Of a DNA stretch of 64,000 bases, positions 28,804 through 39,087 are shown piece after piece (the stretch's first letter is position 1; every line of letters begins with the position of its first letter). The translations under genes were made by a program, and so were the position numbers. This stretch comes from Labilithrix sp. GTDB taxonomy: Bacteria > Myxococcota > Polyangia > Polyangiales > Polyangiaceae. The notes beneath the pieces are model-generated. The model searched no databases. It was not told where the DNA came from and saw only the letters and a program-made list of their open reading frames with translations. The stretch spans positions 17,731 through 81,730 of the forward strand of contig JAQBQL010000133.1 in NCBI GenBank assembly GCA_028287035.1. The letters run 5' to 3'.

Positions 28804-28840
28804 TGGCCTGTGGCGCTCCTCGCTTCGCGCGCGGGGGCCA

Positions 28841-29260
28841 TCATCGCCCGCACGACCTTCCCGGGAACTCCGGATTCGAATGCGTGTTGCATTCACCGAC
28901 GGACGGATCGGGACCGCACGCTTCGTCCGACTCGCACGACCGGCAGCGGCCCTCGCGACAGCGGTACGCGCCGCAGATGTAGCTCGGGTCGTCGGGCGGC
29001 GGCTTCACGGCGCCGGCGCCCGCGTCGACGGGCGGCACGTACGAGGACTCACGGCACGGCGCGCCGTGGTTGTGAAAGAGCGGCGCGCATCGGCCGAGGT
29101 CACAGAACGCGTCGCTCGAGCACTCCGCGTCCGCGGTGCACGCCGGGGCAGCATCCACCGACGTGTTGGCGCTCCCGCTGCTGCTGCACGCGAGCAGGCC
29201 CGTGGCCGTGAGGACCAGCAGCGTGCGTGCGCGGAATGGTTCGATATCGATCATTTGCAT
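28841..29260 (-). CDS. Cys-rich lipoprotein, upstream copy of a tandem pair
   Basis: 139 residues from ATG 29260, which has GGGGAG 6 nt upstream; a second ATG at 29254 overlaps the preceding stop as ATGA. Lipobox region TGLLAC, then the same Cys pattern as the downstream copy (CTADAECSSDAFC, CGAYRCREGRC, SCESDEACG). The two genes are a recent tandem duplication. It overlaps the 3' end of the neprosin-domain gene by 10 nt, which suggests co-transcription. Confidence 0.78.
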   Translation of the reverse strand: MQMIDIEPFRARTLLVLTATGLLACSSSGSANTSVDAAPACTADAECSSDAFCDLGRCAPLFHNHGAPCRESSYVPPVDAGAGAVKPPPDDPSYICGAYRCREGRCRSCESDEACGPDPSVGECNTHSNPEFPGRSCGR

Positions 29261-30597
29261 GCCGAGCTCCCCGCCCCGGGGCCCCCGTAGAAGAAGTAGT
29301 TTGCCCAGGGCACCGTCCCGTCCCCCGCAGGCCCCGCTCCACTGTAGCAGCTCGCGTCCGTCGCATATATCGGCCGCGTCAGCTCGAAGAAGAAGCCCGT
29401 CCGATTATCGGACGTGTACGCCATGGACCTGAAATACGCAGCCCGCCGGAAGCCGGCGGCGCCCAGATCCGCGCTTCCCATCGGTGTATCGGTCGGGGCC
29501 GGCGCCAGGCTGTCGAACACCTCGCCGTACCAGGTCACGTGACCCGCGCCCTCCGCGAGGCCGGAACTCCGAAAGACCGACCCGTCCGCGCAGCCGGCGC
29601 GCTCGTTCACGCACCGCGGATAATACCCGACCCATTCACCCTCAGCGCCGACCCACCAGTCGCCTCCCGGCCCTTGACGCACTTCGAGATGCAACACGCG
29701 CTGGTCACCGCCCGAGGTGCTCGAGGGAGTGAGTCGAACGCCCGGAGCCCACGTCCTACTCACCTGGTGCCACCCGTGGACGGTCGTATTGTATCCGCCC
29801 GCCCAGTTGCGGCTCTCCGTGTACCCGTTGTTCGTGAAGTAAACGAAGAAGAAGGCGTCGTAACTCCCTCCGTTTACCAACGGAGCCTCGATCTTGCCGG
29901 CCTCTACCGTCTCCTGCACGCCAGATGCCTCGGATGCCAGCGCGACCTGCGCGATGTTCGTCTCGCCTTCGCGAGGCCCGCCCGCGTTCCAGATGTTGAT
30001 GAAGCCGTCGGAACCGAGGAAGTAACCGAAGTGGTGCCACGACACGTAATACCGATCAGGGGTGTCCGGCTCGGGCGCCGGTGCTGCTTTCACCATGATG
30101 TCTTGCGGGCGCGCCGGCGGAATGGCCACGCTCGCGAGGTAGTGCTCGACATCGAACCTCACGATAGGAACCGTGCCCGCCGGTCCCATTGCCTTGGGCT
30201 CGAGGAGAAGCTCGTTCGAGACAGGTTTGTCGACAGCTCCGTTGACGTAGGGCGGGCTGCCGCCGGCGCGCGGAGCTGAAGCCGAGACGAGCGCGGGGGG
30301 GGGCGTGGCTGTCGTTGCCCACAGGTCCTTCGGCTTCACCCAGTCCACCACCGTGCCGCCAGATGTCGTGGTCGTCGCCACCGTTGGCAGCGCCGCGACG
30401 CGTCCGGCGAAGTAGTCGCGGATGGCCGCCTTCCTGGCCGTGATCTCCTGGGTCGTCAGAGACGCCTGGCTCGTGCCAGTACCTCCGCTGACTGCCGTGG
30501 ACGCTGGCTCCGCCACGCAGCCTTGTTGGGCACATGTGGCCAGGACAAGAAGCCCGATGGTGAAGCCGCGGACATGGCTGAGCCGAGAACGATTCAT
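29251..30597 (-). CDS. Secreted neprosin-domain (DUF239) protein
   Basis: 448 residues from ATG 30597, with GAGGG 7 nt upstream. The signal peptide has possible lipid Cys at 22 or 27. The C-terminal half (about 190-440) matches the neprosin fold: a Glu-containing VEAGKIEAP segment, FFFVYFTNNGY, the GDWWVG ... EWVGYYPRC block, then TWYGEVFD with a second Glu, and MGSADLGAAGF. Plant neprosins are glutamic peptidases cutting after proline; both candidate glutamates are kept here. The N-terminal half is family-specific and may be an activation region. It leads a three-gene cluster with the tandem Cys-rich lipoproteins. Confidence 0.82.
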   Translation of the reverse strand: MNRSRLSHVRGFTIGLLVLATCAQQGCVAEPASTAVSGGTGTSQASLTTQEITARKAAIRDYFAGRVAALPTVATTTTSGGTVVDWVKPKDLWATTATPPPALVSASAPRAGGSPPYVNGAVDKPVSNELLLEPKAMGPAGTVPIVRFDVEHYLASVAIPPARPQDIMVKAAPAPEPDTPDRYYVSWHHFGYFLGSDGFINIWNAGGPREGETNIAQVALASEASGVQETVEAGKIEAPLVNGGSYDAFFFVYFTNNGYTESRNWAGGYNTTVHGWHQVSRTWAPGVRLTPSSTSGGDQRVLHLEVRQGPGGDWWVGAEGEWVGYYPRCVNERAGCADGSVFRSSGLAEGAGHVTWYGEVFDSLAPAPTDTPMGSADLGAAGFRRAAYFRSMAYTSDNRTGFFFELTRPIYATDASCYSGAGPAGDGTVPWANYFFYGGPGAGSSACK

Positions 30598-30815
30598 GTG
30601 ATTTCCCTCGCGAGGCCGTCAGTCGGGCGGCCTTGGAACAGGAGCCCGAGCCTCACGCCATCGGCCGGAGGCCCACCGGTGTTGCTCCGTCGATGCGAAA
30701 ATTTCGCGTCCCTCGAGCAAAAAACGCAACGAGCGGCAGCGCCGCGACCTCGTCTCCAGCCCACCTGCGGCCAGGCGTTGCGAGCTCGCCCTGCTGCTGT
30801 GTACGATCGGGTCTC

Positions 30816-31538
30816 GTGCGGATCCCCATCCTGCGTCACGTGCTCGTGTCGGTCGCCCTGGCCGGCCCGTCGCTCCTCGCGGGGTGCAGCAGCTTCGCGG
30901 CGGCGGAAGACGCGCCCGACGCGACGCCCGATGGCCCCGCTGAACGACCAGATGTTGACGGCGGCCCGGCGGCGGACGGTGGCGGCACGGACGCGGCGCC
31001 CGACGTGATCCTTGACGCCTCCCTGCCGTGCGATGCGGGCCGCAGCTGCGACGAGCGGTTCGTGTTCGTGACCAAGGGCCTCGTCCGCGGGGACTTCGCC
31101 CACCTGCCCTCGATGGTCCCGGTCCTCGACGCAGCGGACGCCATCTGCGCGGCGGACGCGAACGCAAACACCGCCCCGGCCGTGCTGAAGGGCCGGAAGT
31201 GGAAGGCGCTGCTCTGCGCCGGCGCGGGCAACGCCTTCGACCGCCTGGGCGCGAAGGACGCGCGCTGGGTGCTGCCCGAGCGGCAGGTGGCGTGGATGTC
31301 CACTGCGTCCATCCGCATGTCGCCGCCGACCGTCGCGCTGGGCGGCGTGGACAAGGCGTGGACGGGCTGCGATCCCCTCGGCGAGGCGATCAGCGGGGCG
31401 ACGTGCAACGGCTGGTCGGCGACGTCGGGCAATGGGCAATACGGCGCGGCGAAGCAAGCGAGCGCCGAGTGGTCGAGTGCCGGCGCGCAGAATTGCTCGG
31501 ACGTCGCGCCGCTGTACTGCTTCGAGGACGCCCCGTGA
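30816..31538 (+). CDS. DUF1554-like secreted lipoprotein 1
   Basis: 240 residues from GTG 30816. Signal peptide with lipobox LLAGC, an Asp/Ala/Gly-rich linker, then a compact domain: FVFVTKGLVRGDF, AADAICAADAN, RKWKALLCAG, WTGCDPLGEA, CNGWSATSG, LYCFEDAP. This resembles the DUF1554 lectin-like domain described in Leptospira and common in myxobacterial surface lipoproteins. The conserved Cys and Trp suggest a C-type-lectin-like fold. The next gene is a paralogue and overlaps by 4 nt. Confidence 0.72.
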   Translation: MRIPILRHVLVSVALAGPSLLAGCSSFAAAEDAPDATPDGPAERPDVDGGPAADGGGTDAAPDVILDASLPCDAGRSCDERFVFVTKGLVRGDFAHLPSMVPVLDAADAICAADANANTAPAVLKGRKWKALLCAGAGNAFDRLGAKDARWVLPERQVAWMSTASIRMSPPTVALGGVDKAWTGCDPLGEAISGATCNGWSATSGNGQYGAAKQASAEWSSAGAQNCSDVAPLYCFEDAP

Positions 31539-32281
31539 GCGCCACGCTGCTTGCGCGCTCGGGGCTGGTCGCGGCGTTCGCGCTGGCGGGCCCCGCCGCG
31601 CTGGTCGTGGCGTGCAGCACGCCGTACGGCGGTCCCGACGAGGTGAGCCACGCAACCGATGCCACCTCGGATGCTCCCGTGTCGCCCCCGCGGGACGCGG
31701 CCGCCAGCGATGGCGGTGCTCTGCCGGACGCGGACTCCGGGCCGAAGGCCGGCCCCCCCCCGTGCGGCGTTGCGGGCGCCCGCGCGTGCAACGACCGCTA
31801 CCTGTTCACGACGAGCACGCGCGTCCCAGCCGATTTCAGCCCGTCCGGTAGCGCGCTCGCGGCCGCCGACGCGCTGTGCCGCGCCGAGGCGGACGCGCAG
31901 CCGATGTACCCCGATCTCCACGGCCGCGCCTGGCGCGCGTGGCTGTGCACGTCGACCGTCGACGCGCGCTCCCGCCTGCGCGGTCCCGTCAGCGCAACGT
32001 GGAGCCTGCCCGAGGGCCGCGTGGTGTTCGCGTCGACGAAGGACGTCGCCGACGGAGTGCCCACGACCCCTCTCGGCCCGAGCACGGCGGACAGCGCGGT
32101 GTGGACCGGCTGCAACCGCGGCGGCCTGAAGAGCACGACCGCGACGTGCAGCGACTGGTCGTCGAAGCTGGGATATGGCCTCGTCGGCAACCGCAACGCG
32201 CAGGACGCACGGTGGAGCAGTGACCGGTCCACGGCGTGTGCGGAGATGGCGGCCCTGTTCTGCTTCGAGGACGCGCAGTAG
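31535..32281 (+). CDS. DUF1554-like secreted lipoprotein 2
   Basis: 248 residues from GTG 31535, overlapping the upstream stop (GTGA). Lipobox region ALVVAC, a long Asp/Ala/Pro linker, then the same domain as the upstream gene: YLFTTSTRVPADF, AADALCRAEADA, GRAWRAWLC, WTGCNRGGLK, CSDWSSKLG, ALFCFEDAQ. A clear tandem duplication, about 40 percent alike by eye in the domain. Likely anchored to the outer membrane. Function unknown. Confidence 0.72.
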   Translation: MSATLLARSGLVAAFALAGPAALVVACSTPYGGPDEVSHATDATSDAPVSPPRDAAASDGGALPDADSGPKAGPPPCGVAGARACNDRYLFTTSTRVPADFSPSGSALAAADALCRAEADAQPMYPDLHGRAWRAWLCTSTVDARSRLRGPVSATWSLPEGRVVFASTKDVADGVPTTPLGPSTADSAVWTGCNRGGLKSTTATCSDWSSKLGYGLVGNRNAQDARWSSDRSTACAEMAALFCFEDAQ

Positions 32282-32795
32282 AGGGAGTCGATCCGGGGCC
32301 TTGCCAGCCCGGCGCGGAGCTCCAGCACGAGGTGCGGAGGCATCGTAGCTGGCGCGCGGACCTTCGCGAGCGGACCGCGAAGCTGATGAACGCACCGCGG
32401 AGGCTTCGCACGCCGGAGCGAAGCTTCGAAACCCGCGGAACCACGTCCGCGCCTCAACCGTGGGCGCTCGCGCCCGCGCCTGGCATGCCTGTTGTCCGCC
32501 ATGCGACGCTTCCGAGCACGCGCAACCAGGCGATCTCTCGTGGTCACGAGACCCTCCCGCCCGATCACGAAGGCGCCGCGGCGGCCCACGAAGCCTTCGC
32601 GGTCGCTCACGAAGTCTCCGCGCCGCTTGCGAAGCTCGCGCCTCCACCGGCCGAGCGTTCTCGCTCGGTTAGGGGACCTTACAACGCGACGTGTGCCACG
32701 TGGATGAGACGCGGGGCCAGATGACGTGACGGAGTCGTGGAAATCGCCGAAGCGCTGCGTGAGGGTGGCGGTGCCGGCGGCGTCGAGAGGGATGA
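32282..32795. other. 514-bp gap with no convincing gene
   Basis: No recognisable gene lies between the second DUF1554-like lipoprotein and the convergent ferritin-like gene. Both strands are open for long distances because of GC content. The plus frame 32492-32707 would give a very basic 71-residue peptide across the 21-bp repeat; the minus frame gives an F-V-x-x-R heptad pattern. The gap holds the repeat at 32536-32640 and several near-copies of GAAGCTTCG around 32400-32440. Confidence 0.5.
32536..32640. repeat. Five imperfect 21-bp tandem repeats
   Basis: Units at 32536-32556, 32557-32577, 32578-32598, 32599-32619 and 32620-32640 share a conserved core close to TCACGAAG and CG-rich flanks. 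As 21 bp equals seven codons, each strand reads as a heptapeptide repeat: T-K-x-P-R-R-like on plus, F-V-x-x-R-like on minus. It lies in the gap between two convergent genes. Confidence 0.7.
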
Positions 32796-34169
32796 TCACG
32801 CCGCGCGCAGTGCCTCGATGGCCGGGGTCAGCGTCGCACGCAGCCCCGCCAGGAGCTGCTGCGCCTCGCGCGCGCCTGGCAAGCCCGCCGCTCCACGGAG
32901 CTCTTCGCTCGCCTCGTGACGCGCGGCCTCCACGAGCTCCGCCAGCGCGTGCTGCCGCGCGTCGTCGACCTGCTGCCGCTCGTCGACTGTCAGGCGCGTC
33001 TCCAGCCACGCCGCCACGTCCCACGCGAGCGTGGCATGCGCCGTCTCGTCCTTCGCGATCACGCGCATGGCGCTACGGAATTCGGCATTCGTCGCAGCGC
33101 CTGATTGGTAATGCGCGACCAGCGCGCCATACGTTTCGTGAATACAGCCTTCCACGGCATTCTCGAGCGCCATCGCGAGGAGCGAGCGCGGCTGGGCAGG
33201 GGCGACGTCGAGCCCGCGCCGGGTACCGCCGGCGTCACGCAGAAAGCGATCCATCGTCGTGGCGTGGCGCCGCTCGTCGTCGGCGCTTCGGCGGGCGCGG
33301 CGCACCACCGAGGCGGGAGCCCCGAGGGCGGCGAGCTCGCCGGCCATGCGCTCGAACGCGATCACGCTGGCGGCTTCGAGGTGGGCGCACTCCGCGAGGA
33401 AGGCGGCCAGGGTGTCATGCGCCCGATCGGCGTCCTTGCTCGCAGCAAGGCCCGAGGGCCTGCGCCCGCTCATGCAGGTCGGCGCGCGCGAAACGGTGTG
33501 GTCCTCGCTCAGCGCCACCACACCATCGGCCGAAACGGTGTGTCGCGTCCAGCCGCCCGTGCCGCCGAAGCACGAGCCGCTATCGGTGTAGAGCTTCGTG
33601 AGCTCCCATCCCGTGTCGGTCTTGAGCATGCGTCCGCACCCGGCCACCAGCTCGACGTCGCTCGTGGTGTCGACCGGAGCGACGAAACCACGGAGCTCTT
33701 CGGGGCTCGCCACGACCTCGACCCGGTCGCCGAACGTCGCGACCAGGTACGTGACGATGGGCTGCGGCGCCATGGGGCTCCCGGTGTAGCGCGCCGCGAA
33801 GCCGGTCCTCGAGCGCGCCGCATGCAGCCCAGCCACGCAGGTCTTCGTGTCGGTCGCGGTCGCGCAGGGGGTGCCCTTCCTGGCGAGCACAACGGGCGGA
33901 GGCGGCGCGCCACCGTCGGCATTCGGCGCGGGCGCAGGGCCGAAACCGCCCGGCTCCTCACGCAGCTCGAGGTAGTCGGCCTTGCCGAGCGCGGGAGCGA
34001 CGGTGACGCCCTCGAGCAGCTTGGCGGTGAAGCCGCGACAGACCTGGGCCTCCGTGGGCCTCAGCGTGGGCCCGCCGCCCGGCGCCGCCTCGGCGCTGCC
34101 GTGGCCGGCCGCGACGAGGGCGGCGAGCATCGGGAGAGCCGTGTGGAGGCGGAGGCGGGGGAGGGGCAT
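32796..34169 (-). CDS. Secreted ferritin-like domain protein
   Basis: 457 residues. Sec signal peptide cleaved near residue 28 (SAEAAPG). The N-terminal half is a Cys-containing beta-rich domain without a known name (VCRGFTAKLLEGV, GTPCATATDTKTCVAGLH). The C-terminal half (about 250-420) is a ferritin-like four-helix bundle with paired carboxylate/His motifs: CAHLEAASVIAFERM, DDERRHATTM, CIHETYGALVAHY, AKDETAHATLAWDVA. These fit E and E-x2-H ligands of a di-iron centre. Similar secreted ferritin-like proteins are frequent in myxobacteria. The enzyme activity is unknown. Confidence 0.8.
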   Translation of the reverse strand: MPLPRLRLHTALPMLAALVAAGHGSAEAAPGGGPTLRPTEAQVCRGFTAKLLEGVTVAPALGKADYLELREEPGGFGPAPAPNADGGAPPPPVVLARKGTPCATATDTKTCVAGLHAARSRTGFAARYTGSPMAPQPIVTYLVATFGDRVEVVASPEELRGFVAPVDTTSDVELVAGCGRMLKTDTGWELTKLYTDSGSCFGGTGGWTRHTVSADGVVALSEDHTVSRAPTCMSGRRPSGLAASKDADRAHDTLAAFLAECAHLEAASVIAFERMAGELAALGAPASVVRRARRSADDERRHATTMDRFLRDAGGTRRGLDVAPAQPRSLLAMALENAVEGCIHETYGALVAHYQSGAATNAEFRSAMRVIAKDETAHATLAWDVAAWLETRLTVDERQQVDDARQHALAELVEAARHEASEELRGAAGLPGAREAQQLLAGLRATLTPAIEALRAA

Positions 34170-34215
34170 GGCGAGAGCTATCGTCTCATGCCGGGCAGAG
34201 TTGCGTGGGAACGAG

Positions 34216-34983
34216 TCACCTCCGCCGACGCCGCGCCGCGATCACGAGGGCGCCGACCACGAGGCCGATGGCGAGCTCGCCGCCGACCGTACGCCCCGGC
34301 GCGGCGCGGCAGCTCGCGCTCTCCAGCGCCTCGTCCGGCAGCGGGCCATCGTCGTCGGGCTCCACCTGATCATTCACCTCTGCAGAGTCCAGCGCCTCGA
34401 CGTTCGTGAGGTCGGGTGTGATCTCGACGTCGAGCTCCGGCGCGGCGTCGTCCTGCGACTCGTCATCTGCCGCGATTCCCGACTTGCACTTGTGGCTCTG
34501 GATGTACTTGTACGGATCGACCGTCTTGCCGTACGAGACGCTCGTCTTGGCGGGCCCGAGCGTGAGGTGCAGGTGATTGCCAGTCGTGCACGTGCCCGTC
34601 GTCCCGATATGGCCAAGTGTCTCGCCGCGCGAGATCTTCTCGCCGACCTTCTTCGATGACTTCTCCCTCATGTGCGCGTAGCCGGAATACATGCCGTCGG
34701 CATGTTTCACGACGACCACGTTGCCGAGGCAGCTCGTCTTCGTGATGACAGCGACCGTCCCCGCCGCGACGGAAGGGATTGCCTTGCCGGAGGGCTGCGG
34801 GAAGTCGACGCCGCGATGCGGATGGGCGCGGCCCTTCGTCGAGCCCCACCCGTCGGCGAGATCCGGATTCGAGAACGGCAGGCGGTAGCAGGTCGCCGCG
34901 TGAGCCTCCGTGACGAGACCGAGGAGCGCGACGAGCCCGACGACACCAGAAACACTGCGACGAGCCATGACGTTGACGTTCAT
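34216..34983 (-). CDS. M23 peptidase with MYXO-CTERM-like tail
   Basis: 255 residues from ATG 34983, set by a perfect AGGAGG 5 nt upstream (34989-34994); an earlier in-frame start at 35004 includes that site and is rejected. Signal peptide cleaved near AHAAT. The LytM/M23 zinc-peptidase domain has GRAHPHRGVDFP (H-x3-D) and GNHLHLTLG (H-x-H). An acidic linker is followed by SCRAAPG, one membrane helix and a terminal RRRRR: a Cys-TM-Arg tail like MYXO-CTERM sorting signals. It probably hydrolyses peptidoglycan cross-bridges at the cell surface. Confidence 0.87.
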   Translation of the reverse strand: MNVNVMARRSVSGVVGLVALLGLVTEAHAATCYRLPFSNPDLADGWGSTKGRAHPHRGVDFPQPSGKAIPSVAAGTVAVITKTSCLGNVVVVKHADGMYSGYAHMREKSSKKVGEKISRGETLGHIGTTGTCTTGNHLHLTLGPAKTSVSYGKTVDPYKYIQSHKCKSGIAADDESQDDAAPELDVEITPDLTNVEALDSAEVNDQVEPDDDGPLPDEALESASCRAAPGRTVGGELAIGLVVGALVIAARRRRR

Positions 34984-35183
34984 GAAGACCTCCTGCTCAG
35001 CCAATCGAGTTTCCCAGATTGACCGAACGGACGGTTATCGCAACTAGGTATTCGCGATAACTCATGATCCGGCGAGGGCCCCGAGCCCCAGATCGGGCTG
35101 CCGGTGCGCAGAGGCTTGCGCAATGACCCCACGTCGTGGCCGAAGCTCCGCAACTCTCTCCCGGCGCGACCGACCGGGGGGCA

Positions 35184-35927
35184 ATGCGCCGACTACGCCG
35201 TGCCGCCACGCTACCGGTCCTCGCGACCCTCGCCGCGGTGGCCGGCTGTTCTTCGGCGCCCGAGGCGTCGAATCTCTGCACGGGGGAGGGCGGTTCGACT
35301 CGCGTGCGAATGAGGCCCAGCGGCGCGAGGCACCGCCTGGTGAGCGCGGTCCTCCTTGCCCTCGGCACCTTGGCGGTAATGGCATGCAAGCGACCGGAGG
35401 AAAAACCGAAGTCCCAGGACCATGCCGAACCCCCGGTCCTCCGGCGCACGGCGCCGCCGGTGTGCACGCTGGCGCGAGCGAGCGAGCCTGGGAACATGGT
35501 CGAGCCCGGCTCGAAATGCCACGCCGACAGCGAGTGCACCGACGGATTGAACGGCCGCTGCGTGAGCGTCTACTCCGGTGGCATGGGGCAGCACACCCAT
35601 CGCTGCTCGTACGACGAGTGCTTCCGGGACGACCACTGCCCCGCCGGACGCGTGTGCGACTGCCGCACCTCGGCGGGCTCGTGGTCGAGCTCGAGTTGTA
35701 CCGCCGCGCTGTGCCGGACGGACGCCGACTGCACGTCGGGCTTCTGCAGGTTCAGCGCGGGCGGGAACCTCGGTGACGATGCGAAGGACTGGCTCCAGGG
35801 ATGGGCGTGCCGGGCGCCCAGCGACGAGTGCTTCACCGAGGCCGACTGTCGACTCGTGGGACAGGATTCGTGCGTCTACCGGGTGTCTGCGGGCCACTTC
35901 GTATGCCTGCGGCGCGCGTCGTACTGA
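35184..35927 (+). CDS. Cys-rich lipoprotein with two stacked signal sequences
   Basis: 247 residues from ATG 35184 (GGGG just upstream). Two lipoprotein-type signals occur in one frame: the first ends in AVAGC (Cys22), the second begins at an internal Met (35310) and ends in AVMAC about 26 residues later. The mature part is Cys-rich (CHADSECTDGLNGRC, CSYDECFRDDHC, VCDCRTSAG, CTAALCRTDADC, CFTEADC), a disulfide-rich pattern like the neighbouring lipoproteins. Translation may really start at 35310 (or GTG 35304), with the first signal being a leftover from another gene. Function unknown. Confidence 0.68.
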   Translation: MRRLRRAATLPVLATLAAVAGCSSAPEASNLCTGEGGSTRVRMRPSGARHRLVSAVLLALGTLAVMACKRPEEKPKSQDHAEPPVLRRTAPPVCTLARASEPGNMVEPGSKCHADSECTDGLNGRCVSVYSGGMGQHTHRCSYDECFRDDHCPAGRVCDCRTSAGSWSSSSCTAALCRTDADCTSGFCRFSAGGNLGDDAKDWLQGWACRAPSDECFTEADCRLVGQDSCVYRVSAGHFVCLRRASY

Positions 35928-36043
35928 GGCGTCGAGGACGAGAGCGAGAGCGCACGACGCGGCCCGGAGCTGACGCCGCGCGTCACGCAGGATGCTCGTC
36001 CGGGCCCTTGTCTTGCGCGCGGAACCCGGCTCAGCTGATCGTG

Positions 36044-38131
<2,088 letters not shown>

Positions 38132-38142
38132 AGCTCACCCGC

Positions 38143-38484
38143 TCACACGAGCGGGTCGAACATGAACTCCCGCACCTCCTGCCCGCAGCGGCAGGCGACG
38201 GCGATCTTCGCGGCCCACGCCACGGCCTCCTCGCGGGAGGGCAGGTCGAGGACGCAGAAGCCGCCGTCGAGCTGCCGGGTCTCGGGATAGGAGCCGGGCG
38301 TCACCGTGCCGTCGATGCCGACGATGACGGGCGGCACGTCCTCGTTCAGCCCGCCGGTGAAGACGAAGACGCCAGCCTCCTTGGTCTGCCGGATGACGGC
38401 GTGTGCCGCGTCGGCGACCACCTGCATCTCCTCGGCGGGGACGTCCATGGCGCGGCTGGGGAACGAGATCAGATAGAGCGTCAT
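38143..38484 (-). CDS. YciI family protein
   Basis: 113 residues, the usual length. It matches the YCII-related dimeric ferredoxin-like fold of small proteins often linked to ECF sigma factors: YLISFPSRAMDVPAEEM, GVFVFTGGL, DGGFCVLDLPSREEAVAWAAKIA and the conserved C-terminal acidic/aromatic end. No sigma factor is visible next to it. Enzymatic role unclear; some relatives are dehydratases or hydrolases of small substrates. Confidence 0.88.
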   Translation of the reverse strand: MTLYLISFPSRAMDVPAEEMQVVADAAHAVIRQTKEAGVFVFTGGLNEDVPPVIVGIDGTVTPGSYPETRQLDGGFCVLDLPSREEAVAWAAKIAVACRCGQEVREFMFDPLV

Positions 38485-38536
38485 CGCGTGGTTCCTCGTC
38501 GAGGTGACCGCATCCGACCGGCCACTCCTCGGCAGT

Positions 38537-39022
38537 CTAGCCGCTGCTGCCCGTTCCGGGATCGGCAGGGCAAGCGATACTGGCGCGCCGCCGCGCCACG
38601 CGGGTGCCGATCATCTCGACAAAGGATCGGGTGGTGTACCCATCGCCCTTCGCGTCGAGATCGCATCCGAGCGCCTCTACCGTGAACGCCGCGGGCTCCG
38701 CGTCGAGCATCGCGAGCGCTCGCGCGACCTCCACCAGCACCGCCTCGACCCACTCGATTCCCATGCCCTCGCAGGCGGCGTCCACCAGCTCCGGCAGCTC
38801 GAGGCCCTCGTCCCCGGCGTCCTGGTGGAAGTAGGCGCCGACGAGGTCCATGAGCGCAGGCAATGCCGCACCGAGCGCCTCCCGCCGCGCGCGAGCTGCC
38901 TGGTCAGGGGCTATCGGCACGTACCGCCCGGGCCCGAAATCGGGTTCGGGAGTTCCGTCGTCCACGGGTCCGAGCGCCCGCCTCATCTCTGCCAACCACG
39001 ACTCGCTCAACGTTCCGCCCAT
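38537..39022 (-). CDS. CdiI-like immunity protein candidate
   Basis: 161 residues from ATG 39022, set by GGAGG 7 nt upstream. A helical acidic protein with the motif GAYFHQDAGDEG, matching the Y-F-H-Q-D signature of a family annotated as contact-dependent growth-inhibition immunity proteins. It ends in LVEVARAL and an extended tail (KGDGYTTRSFVEMIGTRVA). Placed head to head with a truncated Rhs gene, 65 bp away, but on the opposite strand, so it is probably an orphan immunity gene rather than that toxin's cognate. Confidence 0.6.
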   Translation of the reverse strand: MGGTLSESWLAEMRRALGPVDDGTPEPDFGPGRYVPIAPDQAARARREALGAALPALMDLVGAYFHQDAGDEGLELPELVDAACEGMGIEWVEAVLVEVARALAMLDAEPAAFTVEALGCDLDAKGDGYTTRSFVEMIGTRVARRRASIACPADPGTGSSG

Positions 39023-39087
39023 GATGCTGCCTCCTCGGCCGCCTCGCCGCATGGTTGCTCGCGTAAGCCCAGGACCGGATCACCGCG

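Noticed and set aside
32492..32707. Basic 71-codon plus-strand frame across the 21-bp repeat
   Set aside because: No ribosome site or family; the text follows from the repeat and from GC bias.
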